Origin: Tetragonia tetragonoides
Taxonomy: Eukaryota; Streptophyta; Magnoliopsida; Caryophyllales; Aizoaceae
DNA: 64,000 nucleotides
Assembly: GCA_038025085.1 (NCBI GenBank)
Contig: CM076148.1
Span: forward strand, 20,564,501-20,628,500
Direction of reading: 5' to 3'
This document shows, one piece after another, positions 49,701-56,260 of the stretch (its first letter is position 1; each line of letters begins with the position of its first letter). The translations under genes and the position numbers were made by a program. The notes beneath the pieces were generated by a model, which had not been told where the DNA came from, ran no database searches, and saw only the letters and a program-made list of their open reading frames with translations.

Positions 49701-52700
49701 AATAGAAACAAATTTCTACAAATCACGCCAATGGCGTTGGACAATCATAAGCGGAACACCCTTAAAGACGCCCGCTGCCTTAGCCCAAAGGGAGGCCAAG
49801 TAAACTATATGATCCCAAACACAATCAATATTCTTCTCAGAGTTGGAGAAAATCCTCGAATTCCTCTCCAACCAGAAGCACCATAGAGTAGCCATGCAAG
49901 CACACCTCCATAACACCCTACCCTCCTTGTCCCTCCTCATTGCAGAGAACCGTATCTGTAAGAATTGGCCAACCGTAGCTGGACTAGAAACATTCATAGA
50001 TATCCTTTTGAAGCTTTGTATAGATATCTATAACCTTTACTTGCCAGGGGAATCTACTAATGATGTTGTTACAGAAGCTTAGATGACTACAGAGACTTTA
50101 TTAATACCCAAGTGGCATCGACATAGGATGACATAGTTGGCAGATAAACATGTAATCAGACAGGGTATTCAAGCCAGATGATTGGGTATATTTGAAGCTA
50201 TTTCCATATACATTTGAATCTTTGTACAGATATCAATACTTGCCAGGGGAATGTACTACTGATGTTGCTACAGAAGCTTAGATGGCTACACAGAACTTAT
50301 TAAAATACCCAAGTGGCATCTACATAGGATGACATAGTTGGCATATAAACATGTAATCAAACAGGGCATTCAAGCCAGATGATTGGGTATATTTTAAGCT
50401 ATTTCCATATATTCTTTTTTTAGAAAAGAATATTTTCATTAATACTAAAATTGCAAAAGACCGAGGCAAAAGGCGTCCTCATGAGAACAATACATAAACT
50501 ACAAATTCCTCCAATGCTATTGGACGTCTGGAAAGGCCCCCACAGCCTTGGCCCATAATGAAGCCAAATAGGCCACATGATCCCAAACAATATCAACCGT
50601 TCTACCAACCTCATCAAAAATCCTAGAGTTACGCTCCAACCAAAGGCACCACAAAATAGCAAAAGAGGCGCAACACCACAAAAATCTATGCTCCTTACTC
50701 CTCCCCAGTCCAACATAACAGTCAGTAGGTGCTGACTAATCGTCGCAGATGGGGCGAAACATTGACCAAACAACCAACCCCACAAGCTACAAACAAAATC
50801 ACATTTCATAACCAAATACGCACCCGGCTGTCTCACTGTCGCTGCTGCACATAACACAGATTTAGGGTTGCATAGCCCAATCGGGTCTGTGACACTGTAA
50901 CAAATCATGAGTATTCAATCTGCCTAGCACCAAAGTCCAAATGAAAGCTCGGACCTTCAAAGGGACATTAGATTTCCAAATGTACGCAGCAAGAGAAAAA
51001 TGGGGATATTGAAAGGGAAGGCTAACACAATGTAGGAAAGATTTGCAAGAAAAGATCCCAGATAAGTCCCCAACCTAAAAAACGAGAATTACCATGGGGC
51101 AAGATGAATGTTATCAAGAAAACTAAGAAAAAGAAGAAGTTTCCTCCATCTCTCTGTCATGGAGAGCCCTTCAAAAGTGGAGATCATAGACTCACAAGAA
51201 CCACCGTTGCTAGAATACAAAGCAGCAACTGGAGCATCATGAAGTATGGACAACTGATAAACCCGGGGATACATGAAAGAGAAGGAACTATTCCCCTTCC
51301 ACACACCCTCCCAGAACCGAAGCCGAAAGCAAGATAGGCAAATGGTTAAGAGGATGCACCAGTGACCACGCTGCTATAAAGGTGCTAGATCAGTGGAACG
51401 ACAGCCATTGAGGACAGTACAGTACTTGGATCAATAACTATGACCTTATTCAACGCTACCCTCACTTCACCCCTGATGATGAGGATGCTCCTAAAGCCCA
51501 TGGAAGAGCTTACTGCAAGAATTTGTTAAGACGGTGTGCATATCACGTGCTCAAAAGAGATTCTACTAGAAATATCTAGAATATCAAAAAGAAGTGAGTG
51601 ATCACTTATCTAAGCAGGGCCTATTCTGCCATCTATCAAAGAGAACCATTTAGGCTATCGCAATTCCAATCATTTGTACTGCTTCTCTTTAAATAAAAGA
51701 TTTTGGGGCTGTAAGAGAGATTCATTCAGATATTAGCAAAACACCTATATGCTTCACTAATTCTCTACTTCTAACGAGCAAGTCTTGAGTGAGATTCACT
51801 CGCAGTAGAATAGGGTCACAATTTAGAAACATAGGCATCACCAATTACAAACATTGACCCCTGTTTCACTAAAAAGTGACCCTCATCTCGCTGAAAATTA
51901 CGTTAAGACCGGCTTATACAAGATTTTGTAATCCTTTTATAATCATGTAATGTGATTGCTCTTCTTCAGTATTCTTAAATTGTCCTTACTTCTCCTATTT
52001 TCCTAGGGTTCCGTAACATAATTGATATCATAAACACACCAACAGTTCATTATGTGATGTACGCCCATTGAATTTGTATAAACATAATTATTCAGAACTA
52101 GCCAGCAAAAGGCAATAACATCAAAAACCAAAAACAATTAAAAAATCAGAACCCAAAACACAAACAAAACGGAAGACGCGAAAAAATGAAATGAAATGTG
52201 ATCCCGAAAAACTAAAAGGTGACATACATGTTACATTCCTTGATCAAAATTCAGTAATTACTATTCCTTATAAATTGGATTGCTCTGCTACAATATTCTT
52301 CAGTTTCCTCAATAATTCGTATGATTTCCTAGGGTTCTAGTCCATAATTGCTATGTGGCATGTACTACCATTGAATTTGTATAAACATAATAATAATGAT
52401 CCAGAACTAGCAAAAGAAAAAGGCAATAACATCCTACAAAAACAAATAACAATTAACAAACCACACAACCAAAAAACCACAAAGCAAAGCAAAAAAAAGA
52501 AAGAAATAAATAAATAAAGGGTGACATACATACATGTTACACTCCTTGATGTCCTCATTTGTATGTTTATAAACACAATCCTGTTCACGGCACTCTCCAT
52601 ACAATCTAAAGAACCTACAAACAGGCATCCTAGCTTTATCATATTGATGAAGAAACCCACATGAATCGCCCTTCATACAGAGGCTCCGAAGCCAATGCCG

Positions 52701-52940
52701 GCACACGGTTTGCCGGAAGCTTCGTCGATTTCCGGGCCCCGAAACGTGGTGGTGGTGGTCTGTCGGGCCGCCACCACCACCACCCGGTCCCGGGCCGCCG
52801 GATAAAGAGGCGGGCCCGGCGATGGAGGCGGTATTATTGTGGTCGGGTTGGATCACGGGGTTCGAGGCGGTAGGGATTGACGGGCCGGTGTCGAGCCCGC
52901 CTTCGAAGTCGAAGCTTAAACCTCCTTCGGTGTCCTCCAT
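27883..52940 (-). CDS. CPSF30: CPSF30 long form: CCCH zinc fingers plus YTH domain, 7 exons
   Basis: This is the 30-kDa subunit of the cleavage and polyadenylation specificity factor, acting in nuclear mRNA 3'-end formation; the plant long form also reads m6A through its YTH domain. Exons, in order of transcription, are 52940-52534, 48216-47833, 44040-43878, 43781-43671, 41563-41495, 36123-36037 and 28782-27883. Together they give 2,121 bp and 706 residues, every junction GT-AG and in phase. CCCH fingers: C80-C88-C94-H98, C108-C117-C122-H126, C134-C142-C148-H152. The YTH domain spans about residues 264-400, with W285 and W336 at two expected aromatic-cage positions. An acidic run lies at about 440-457, a Gly/Pro/Met-rich tail follows, and a basic end GEGKKKRRSF. 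Arabidopsis CPSF30-L is about 630 residues; the extra length here is mostly in the tail. Introns of 4.3, 3.8, 0.1, 2.1, 5.4 and 7.3 kb are loaded with transposons. Confidence 0.95.
29110..29620 (-). mobile_element. LINE 3' fragment in CPSF30 intron 6
   Basis: The minus frame to 29196 reads DGEDSLHFFVLCEFARSLWN, then WRCACLALLWCIWLERNSRV, and ends WRDL, the family's zf-RVT end. The tail ttagataagaaaatttttat at its 3' end carries AATAAA in sense (tttatt at 29131-29136). It is sense to CPSF30. Confidence 0.85.
30180..30273 (+). mobile_element. Truncated SINE copy
   Basis: It carries cctagtcgttaacttcaggg, then cccatgggattagttgggca and ggatacccatgttttattc plus a poly(A) run, matching the 3' two thirds of the SINE at 8163-8329. 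Short flanks (gcttttta / gcttttca) may be the target duplication. Confidence 0.7.
30625..31390 (-). mobile_element. LINE 3' fragment in CPSF30 intron 6, diverged
   Basis: Minus-strand frames give MPFKVRAFVWIFDLDRVITN and, shifted, ALYPYFCLFCRSSSETAVFF then PWCLWPERNARNF and YLASLWARASGVFRG, the zf-RVT end of the family with frameshifts. Sequence similarity continues to about 31390. The 3' tail is degraded and I see no AATAAA. Confidence 0.75.
31701..31925. mobile_element. Small MITE with AGTGGT..TTTGGTT termini
   Basis: The ends agtggttgtttggtt and aaccaaatgaccact are inverted repeats with two mismatches. Inside are further inverted blocks (aggaagtgcaacttcc, ggaagttctacttcc). It is 225 bp, non-coding, and lies in CPSF30 intron 6. 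A 3-bp ata repeat flanks it; the superfamily is uncertain, probably PIF/Harbinger or hAT. Confidence 0.7.
32675..32962. mobile_element. Tourist-like MITE, family A
   Basis: Begins gctggcgtttacttgcaggt and ends caagtaaacaagccc, with TTA at 32672-32674 and 32963-32965. Length, internal order and termini match the element at 4602-4894. It lies in CPSF30 intron 6. Confidence 0.8.
33175..34135 (-). mobile_element. LINE 3' fragment inserted into the tail of another
   Basis: Minus frames give SFPWSDIMWVTVFGEDVWKG, then FLHHLSLPSLFPHFPLSTYI and a broken zf-RVT end. The 3' tail ttagataagagaaaatttta with tttatt at 33213-33218 is followed outward by poly(T). It abuts the next copy head to tail, as if it had inserted into that copy's A-tail. 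It is sense to CPSF30. Confidence 0.85.
34136..35060 (-). mobile_element. Second, older LINE 3' fragment of the pair
   Basis: The minus frame 34462-34223 reads GREGKLWWRCASLAILWCIW, LERNSRIFSASGKTID, YLASLWVKGV and ends WRDL. AATAAA in sense lies at 34152-34157. The sequence at its 5' end (ggctatattttgtta, about 35061) resembles the one left of the first copy (agctatatttgttt, about 33154), probably the original duplication around both. Confidence 0.85.
36037..36123 (-). CDS. CPSF30: CPSF30 exon 6: end of the YTH domain
   Basis: An 87-bp exon encoding ISRDCQELEPSVGEQLASLL then YLEPDSELM, after acceptor gttacag and before donor atg|gtatg. The D-x-QELEPSxGxQL motif closes the YTH domain of plant CPSF30. 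Confidence 0.93.
36478..36746 (-). mobile_element. SINE of a second family
   Basis: Minus-strand head: ggcatttgcctccgtggtta, then tcatgttacctacccacttg and a B-box-like aggtcccaagttcaaggctt. It ends in poly(A), seen as t-run at 36475-36480 on the plus strand. Flanks agacaatttaaacaattt (36460-36477) and agacaatataaacattta (36747-36764) are an 18-bp duplication with two changes. It lies in CPSF30 intron 5, in sense. Confidence 0.75.
37065..37330. repeat. Direct repeat of about 173 bp spacing, CPSF30 intron 5
   Basis: atatgcctatagtccaactt then cctgcttc and gttttctcctgatcaaa(a/c)c ttgtcctgc occurs near 37242, and a near copy begins near 37070. A short (CA)n run separates them. No function is apparent. 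Confidence 0.65.
37370..37600 (-). mobile_element. LINE 3'-tail fragment
   Basis: It carries the family's terminal block on the minus strand: tttatt at 37376-37381, a cctcc-containing segment, gtgaggggcactcttct and the start of WRDL-side coding sequence (ccaaccaaatgcacc). It is cut off where the next copy begins. Confidence 0.7.
37605..39825 (-). mobile_element. LINE 3' fragment split by a foreign insertion
   Basis: 37605-38735 holds the tail (tttatt at 37618-37623) and zf-RVT region (MCVLCNRASETSSHLLAQCE). 39635-39825 holds the next upstream part, QYRLGNGHGVMFWENVWNGD then FSSRFPRVFQLSTLHD. Together they match the order in intact copies such as 50415-51330, so about 0.9 kb in the middle was inserted later. 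It is sense to CPSF30. Confidence 0.75.
38736..39634. other. Unclassified insertion inside a LINE copy
   Basis: This stretch interrupts the LINE at 37605-39825. Its left end is gttacacggttcacggttcg followed by ggtacgtggtacgctacc. Its right part has a perfect 22-bp palindrome at 39515-39536 (centre ctggatccag) and gtacgatcacgatccgc. It also contains a short LINE-like tail at 39215-39345 with sense AATAAA at 39238-39243. I cannot name the element; the GGTTCG-rich ends are reminiscent of hAT termini. Confidence 0.4.
40040..40620 (-). mobile_element. LINE 3' fragment, degraded
   Basis: Minus frames read QFLQRRFVRIKRRKEGKLLW then HGICMAILLVPLLEMRSRVF, a broken version of the family's WRCACMAILWCIWLERNSRI block. 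The tail near 40050 has lost AATAAA. It is sense to CPSF30, intron 5. Confidence 0.75.
40630..40735 (-). mobile_element. LINE 3'-tail fragment
   Basis: The family's last 100 bp on the minus strand: tttatt at 40657-40662 and 40661-40666, then gcaaatacaagcaggaggac and aagtgatcctcaaaag. It is too short to hold coding sequence. Confidence 0.65.
40854..41144. mobile_element. Tourist-like MITE, family A
   Basis: The ends gcttgtttacttgagagtaa and caccaagtaaacttcac, with internal gattgcaccatttatagag and gtaatcaccatcgcc, match the elements at 4602 and 32675. The TAA duplication is not clean here. Confidence 0.7.
41495..41563 (-). CDS. CPSF30: CPSF30 exon 5: YTH domain
   Basis: A 69-bp exon encoding LCELTFNKTRHLRNPYNENL then PVK. 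The acceptor gatgcag and donor aag|gtatta are good, and the phase is kept. It is too short for simple ORF calling but strongly conserved. Confidence 0.93.
42115..43060 (-). mobile_element. Older LINE 3' fragment split by a younger LINE
   Basis: On the minus strand, 42115-42356 carries the terminal block (acaggacaagctatcctccc, cttacgttgaaccccagaaa). 42867-43060 carries further sequence (ttctgcccgaagcccacaaa, ggctacatcaca). The two halves are separated by the plus-strand copy at 42357-42866. It lies in CPSF30 intron 4. Confidence 0.6.
42357..42866 (+). mobile_element. Young 5'-truncated LINE, antisense to CPSF30
   Basis: It is flanked by gcattgtgccatg at 42344-42356 and 42867-42879, a perfect 13-bp duplication. 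The frame 42354-42683 reads CMMCRHSGEDCLHFFVQCDF, then WRCACMAILWCIWLERNSRI. The 3' end attaataaaattttctctta is followed by an A-tail. It is the only copy of this family in CPSF30 that lies opposite to the gene. Confidence 0.92.
43671..43781 (-). CDS. CPSF30: CPSF30 exon 4: YTH domain, second cage tryptophan
   Basis: Encodes GCAKMTSKIGETIGGGNWKH, then AHGTAHYGRNFSVKWLK, phase 0 at both ends. W336 in GGGNW fits the second aromatic-cage residue. The intron separating it from exon 3 is only 96 bp, the one CPSF30 intron without transposons. Confidence 0.95.
43878..44040 (-). CDS. CPSF30: CPSF30 exon 3: first part of the YTH domain
   Basis: Acceptor gatttacag, donor cattttcag|gtggg. Encodes RYFIVKSCNRENLELSVQQG, then VWATQRSNEAKLNEAF and VLLIFSVNRTRHFQ, the opening strands of a YTH fold. 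W285 (in GVWAT) is the first cage tryptophan expected for m6A binding. Confidence 0.95.
44870..44970 (-). mobile_element. Possible degraded SINE-like retroposon
   Basis: The minus strand contains ctcagatgtatgtagcctta then ccctttgggatagcc, resembling the widespread plant retroposon motif atgtacgcagccttaccc. No duplication or tail was found, so this is tentative. Confidence 0.3.
46150..46250 (+). mobile_element. Possible SINE 3' end with TTG-type tail
   Basis: ggttgtatacatgcggacct then ccccagaccctacccacagc and tgggtggttgctgttgttat resembles the 3' end of plant SINEs that finish in TTG repeats. Only this part is recognisable. Confidence 0.35.
47039..47163 (-). mobile_element. LINE 3'-tail insertion with 15-bp duplication
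   Basis: Flanks aagaaatgaactctt (47024-47038) and aagaaatgaattctt (47164-47178) bracket a 125-bp tail fragment containing ttagataaagggaaagattt and gtacaagatgtcctccc. It lies in CPSF30 intron 2, in sense. The AATAAA position reads tttatc, so the signal is lost. Confidence 0.85.
47833..48216 (-). CDS. CPSF30: CPSF30 exon 2: rest of finger 3 and Gln-rich linker
   Basis: Acceptor gattgtag. Encodes YKLGFCPNGPDCRYRHAKQP, then GPPPPIEEVLQKIQQL, then a Gln/Asn/Ser-rich linker ending TATPLPQGIT and the first two bases of Arg. Reading through the donor (gtgtgt) would add only CVQSAKVSLRC before a stop, which is how a short isoform ending in intron 2 would look. Confidence 0.94.
48352..48452 (-). mobile_element. 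SINE copy, short form
   Basis: cctttggttcaa at 48340-48351 and 48453-48464 flank a minus-strand SINE reading ccctcagggccactggaggt, then gttaacttcaggggccatgg and ggatactcatgttatctg plus an A-run. It lacks the A- and B-box head of the 8163 copy. Confidence 0.85.
48590..49290 (+). pseudogene. Ty3/gypsy integrase core remnant with adjacent chromodomain-like debris
   Basis: From 49030 the plus strand reads FVVVDRLSIHTYLMALSHPY, then SAIAMTLNKGLSILHELPQP and IISDRATEVGSSIQFKELI, then a stop and TVYCTSPQTNGQ. The VVVDRLSK..H, IISDR and NGQ(T)E order is the integrase core of chromovirus-type Ty3/gypsy elements; stops and substitutions show it is dead. At 48610-48720 a broken stretch resembles the chromodomain-like remnant at 51340-51480. 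It lies in CPSF30 intron 1, antisense to the gene. Confidence 0.7.
49279..49384 (+). mobile_element. SINE copy, short form
   Basis: cagggccaccgtaggttttt then gttaacttcagggcccatga and ggatacccatgctatctct plus (aaaac)n. It is placed directly after the integrase remnant. Confidence 0.75.
49527..49619 (-). mobile_element. SINE copy, short form
   Basis: Minus strand: ccctcagggtcactggaggt, then gttaacttcagggcccatgg and ggatacccataatatct followed by an A-run. It lies only 15 bp from the LINE insertion at 49635. Confidence 0.8.
49635..49980 (-). mobile_element. 5'-truncated LINE with perfect 15-bp duplication
   Basis: ggactagaaacattc at 49620-49634 and 49981-49995 flank it. The minus frame 49997-49716 reads SATVGQFLQIRFSAMRRDKE, WRCACMATLWCFWLERNSRI and ends WRDL, uninterrupted. 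AATAAA in sense to CPSF30 lies at 49636-49641 and 49648-49653. Confidence 0.92.
50011..50411. repeat. About 201-bp tandem duplication
   Basis: Two copies contain acttgccaggggaat, gatgttg(t/c)tacagaagct, tacccaagtggcatc, cataggatgacatagttggc and ttgggtatatttgaagct, ending tttccatata at 50210 and 50411. They differ at about 15 positions. A LINE begins immediately after the second copy. Confidence 0.88.
50415..51330 (-). mobile_element. LINE 3' fragment in CPSF30 intron 1
   Basis: Minus frames include the upstream part WKGNSSFSFMYPRVYQLSIL then HDAPVAALYSSNGGSCES, and the zf-RVT end with several frameshifts. It is one of the longest copies of the family. The AATAAA position reads cattaat, so the signal is lost. 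Confidence 0.82.
51340..51480 (+). pseudogene. Ty3/gypsy chromodomain-like remnant
   Basis: The plus strand reads AAIKVLDQWNDSH, then after a frameshift STWINNYDLIQRYPHFTPDD. The V-L-V-x-W-x-x-L...TWExxxxLxxxFPxF pattern closes the polyprotein of chromovirus-type gypsy elements. A weaker copy lies at about 48610-48720. Confidence 0.5.
51791..51925. repeat. Dispersed GGTCAC-rich repeat, copy 1
   Basis: It contains agaatagggtcacaattt, cccctgtttcactaaaaagt, gaccctcatctcgctgaaaa and ttacgttaagaccggctta. The same blocks recur at 58440-58575 and 61453-61656, so this is a dispersed, probably MITE-like family. Its termini are not resolved. Confidence 0.55.
52534..52940 (-). CDS. CPSF30: CPSF30 exon 1: CCCH fingers 1 and 2 and start of finger 3
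   Basis: Starts MEDTEGGLSFDFEGGLDTGP. A Gly-rich stretch and a DHHHH run precede the fingers TVCRHWLRSLCMKGDSCGFL followed by H, and CRFFRLYGECREQDCVYKH. The exon ends two bases into the Met codon of IKECNM (donor gtatgt), so it cuts the third finger. The ATG is the only Met before the conserved EDxEGGLSFDFEGGL start seen in plant CPSF30. Confidence 0.95.
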
Positions 52941-53140
52941 TGATTATTGAGTTTTGGATTTGGATTTTGAGATTTGGGGTTGTGTGATTATGGAGAAAAG
53001 GGATTTAGGGTTTAGAGAAGAGAAGCATTGTGGGGAATTTTGGAGGGAGTGTAAGCAAGAGTTTAGGAGAAGCAAAAGACTGAAGACAGTAGTGAAGCAG
53101 TGATAATGGACAACTACGGTTTCTACTTTCAACTTACAAT
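52941..53140 (-). promoter_or_regulatory. Probable 5' UTR and core promoter of CPSF30
   Basis: Upstream of the ATG on the minus strand is a CT-rich stretch with repeated cctaaa/ccctaaatccc (52995-53020) and cttttgcttctcctaaactc. That composition is common in plant 5' leaders and TELO-box-containing promoters. I cannot place a transcription start. A Helitron-like element begins only about 110 bp further up. Confidence 0.4.
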
Positions 53141-53250
53141 TTTTATTTTATTTTTTTGTAAAAAAAAAGCAATAAAGCTAAAATTAAGGACATAATTTTT
53201 TATTTATTTTTTTGGGAGAGAGTTTTTGAGAGTTTCATCAATATTACATA

Positions 53251-54117
53251 CTAGTTATAAAGTCCTTGCGATGCACGGATTCATGTTAATACACTCGTAA
53301 ATAATACACTGCTTAACGTAAATCTTAAATTACTAAATGCAAATCTTTTTGTCACAATACTACACAAAGTACCCTTTTATTTGCAAATCACGTTTCTCCT
53401 CCTTGTTTGTTTTCCTTTGAGAAAACTCCCAAAATTCTAATCAACATGGATGATTCATTTGATCGAAACCAAAACTTTTATGAAATTAATTATAATAAGG
53501 TAACCAAAAGAATTACATAGAATTCAAATATCAAAAAAAAAAGAATAACAATTTAATTTTTTTTAATTATACATTGTTTAGGGTTTATGGGTGGTTTAAA
53601 TGGTGGGTGGTTTAGGGGCGGTAGCTGAGGGCATGGGGTTAGACGTCTTGGACGGCAGCGGGGTGGGGGTTGAGCGGCTGGAATTTGAACTGGGGGTGTG
53701 GGGGCAGGGTGGATGCACTAGGGATGACGGGGTTGTGGGCTGACGCGGGAGAAGGGGTCTGACGGGGGTGTTGGGGGCTGACGAGGAGGTCTGATAGCCC
53801 TTGACAGGGTGTGGTCGGTTGATGCGGGGGGGTTGTGGGGCTGACGAGGGGTGGGGGAGGGGGCTCAGACAGTGGTGGGGGGTTTGGGGCTGTCGGGTGT
53901 GGTGGTGGGTTGTTTTCCAGATTTTTTTGTTTGTGATTTTTTTTTTAAATTTGTTTATTTCTTTGGATTAATGGTTGAGTGAATGGAGAACTCATAGAGA
54001 GAGAAAAATGGGAGAGTGGAATAGGGGTGAGAAAATTATTAAGGGTATTATTGGTAAAAGGGATTTGCGTTCAGTCAATTGCGATTTACGTTAAGCAACC
54101 CCCTATATTTAATATAC
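53251..54117 (-). mobile_element. Helitron-like element A
   Basis: On the minus strand the 3' end has a hairpin (ccgtgcatcgcaagg, 53264-53278 region) followed by CTAG at 53251-53254. That is the layout of Helitron 3' ends. The 5' side reads atattaaatataggggg then ttgcttaacgtaaatc and matches the 5' side of element B. Between them is a G-rich block (53580-53910). No Rep/helicase is present, so it would be non-autonomous. The TC start and A|T target were not verified. Confidence 0.45.
53823..53865 (+). other. Potential G-quadruplex motif
   Basis: Within gatgcgggggggttgtgggg and ctgacgaggggtgggggagg there are five or more runs of four or more G with short loops. It is inside Helitron-like element A, about 0.9 kb upstream of the CPSF30 ATG. 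Confidence 0.6.
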
Positions 54118-54169
54118 TCCAAACTTCTACGGATAGTATTAGTATTATTCAAATGGGTTAAATAAACCA

Positions 54170-54902
54170 AGAGAAAAAGATAGATAATTCCCCACCTTTG
54201 GATTGTGAATACCCAATAAATCTTGTATACTTAAGCTAACTTTTACATATTCAAGATCTGACACTCAACTACATTACAGGAGTACAAAACTCTAGTAAAC
54301 ACCTCTTAAGTCTAAGTCCTAACTCGACAATTAAGGGAAAGAAAGAGAGGGCTTGTGGGGGCCGGGTTTTATTCAAAGTTACAACACTCCTATCATCAAG
54401 ATTCCACTACTATTACACTCAAACTCCAATAAGCAATTTATATTACAATGTTCATAGCCCGTGCAATGTAAGGGTTGGTGATCATTTTCCTTGTTATATT
54501 GAAAGAATACAACATTACAATCACTTCTTAATTCCACTACTATTACACTCAAAACTCCAATAAGAACATCACTCCTATTAAAATTAGGCCACCTTATGGC
54601 ACATGTATAATTAATTTATAGTACAATGTTCAAGATATATTTTACCCGATCAATCATAAAATAATTTGAGCTATAATAATTTGATTGAGAATATTATAGT
54701 TTAGTGTACATACCAACGTTATTAAATCTTTACATTTTCTCTGCCATAACATCAAACTTTTCTCAAAACATAATCTTTGACTGAATGAGAAAGAAAAGGA
54801 AATTGATTATCTGTAAAACCAATATGTACACATTCATGGTATATATTATATATTAAAAAGAAACTAAAACAGTTATATACAAATTAAAAAAGAGCGTAAT
54901 AG

Positions 54903-54949
<47 letters not shown>

Positions 54950-56260
54950 GAAGAAGCTACAAGAATCTAACTGATCGGAGAGAGCAAAAAAAAAAAAGGT
55001 CTCATTTGACGCTTTTGAGCACTTACATTATATCCCAAATCTACAATACATATTAGAACAACGGATGAGTTTTGAATAGAGGTTAGTGTAAGCTATAAGA
55101 AATAAATCTAATATTATATGAGCAAAAGAGTAAAGGAACAACCATTAAAAAAAACATATAAACACAAAAGTAGGGAGGATTGAAGGCGAAGGGAAATCAA
55201 AACATAAAAATGAAGGGGAAGGGTAGCCCATCAACCAATAAAAAAAAAACGAAATAGGAGGCTGTAGATGAAGTTCAAAGGTAATTTAGGGGAGGGTCCC
55301 TCTCAAAAAAAAATTAGGGGAGAGGAGGGAATTGGGGGCTATTTAAAGGAGAAATATAAAGATATTGTTTTTTAGTTGTAGAGTTTGAGTTCACTTAACA
55401 TTCAACTTGTACAATGTGAAGAGATTGTATTTAACTTTTTTAATGATTAAATTCTAATGAACTATAATTAAGTGATGAGGTGGCAATTGGCATGTCCTAC
55501 GCTCTTTGCTTAAGTTTTCGTTTTATTGGATTTGCTTAGGCGGCACGTCATATGCTCCTCTTTGCTTATGTGGCACGTCTTATTTTAATTGTGACACTAT
55601 ATGTTGTTAGATGGTGTGGCACCATATAACTTAAAAGTCTTACTCATATGTTCTAAACATATTGTAAATGCATCTCATTCAGAAGTATTTTTCGATTCGA
55701 ATCTGATGGTGTAATTTTTTTATTTGTTGAGATGTATAGAAAATTTTATATATAACTTTAAATATTTGATAAAAATTTAACATTTGAAGATTCCTAAACA
55801 TCAAGGATGCTAAAACTCCTAACGCTTTACGTCAGTTAATTTTTGTGATTATCTAAGACTCCTAAACGTTTTACAACAGTTATTTTCGTCATTATCTTCG
55901 CTTAGGTTGGCACGTTCTTAAAATTCTTACCTATGTGGCATGTCTAACTGCTCTCGTAAATTCCTCTTTTATATATATATATATATATATATTGTGATAC
56001 ACGAATTAAGCATATTTTTAATTTTTATTTATTTTCAAATTATATTTTTACTCCATAAAGAATCATAAAAGGTTACTATTTGTGATGCTTTTTTTCATTA
56101 ATTTAAGTAATGACAAAATTGAAGAGTTAAAAGTCATGGGTGATATGTACAACCTATCTGATGATTTTTTTTAACCCGATAAATGCGATAATAGAGAATA
56201 GTAGTTATGCATAGGAGTAGACTTCTTATAAAAGTAATTGTATCAATTTATGTTTTTTAT
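54170..56260. other. Intergenic AT-rich DNA with minor repeats
   Basis: No gene is supported. ccactactattacactcaaa recurs at about 54404 and 54534 as part of a 130-bp direct repeat. Around 55470-55640, tggcacgtc-type repeats (cggcacgtcatatgctcctc, gtggcacgtcttattt) resemble the inside of Helitron-like elements. A (TA)n run lies at 55972-55991. Confidence 0.4.
54903..54949 (+). repeat. (CAA)n microsatellite
   Basis: About fifteen uninterrupted caa units are followed by aagaagaag. It could be the tail of a reverse-oriented TTG-tailed SINE, but no SINE body is visible beside it. Confidence 0.9.
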
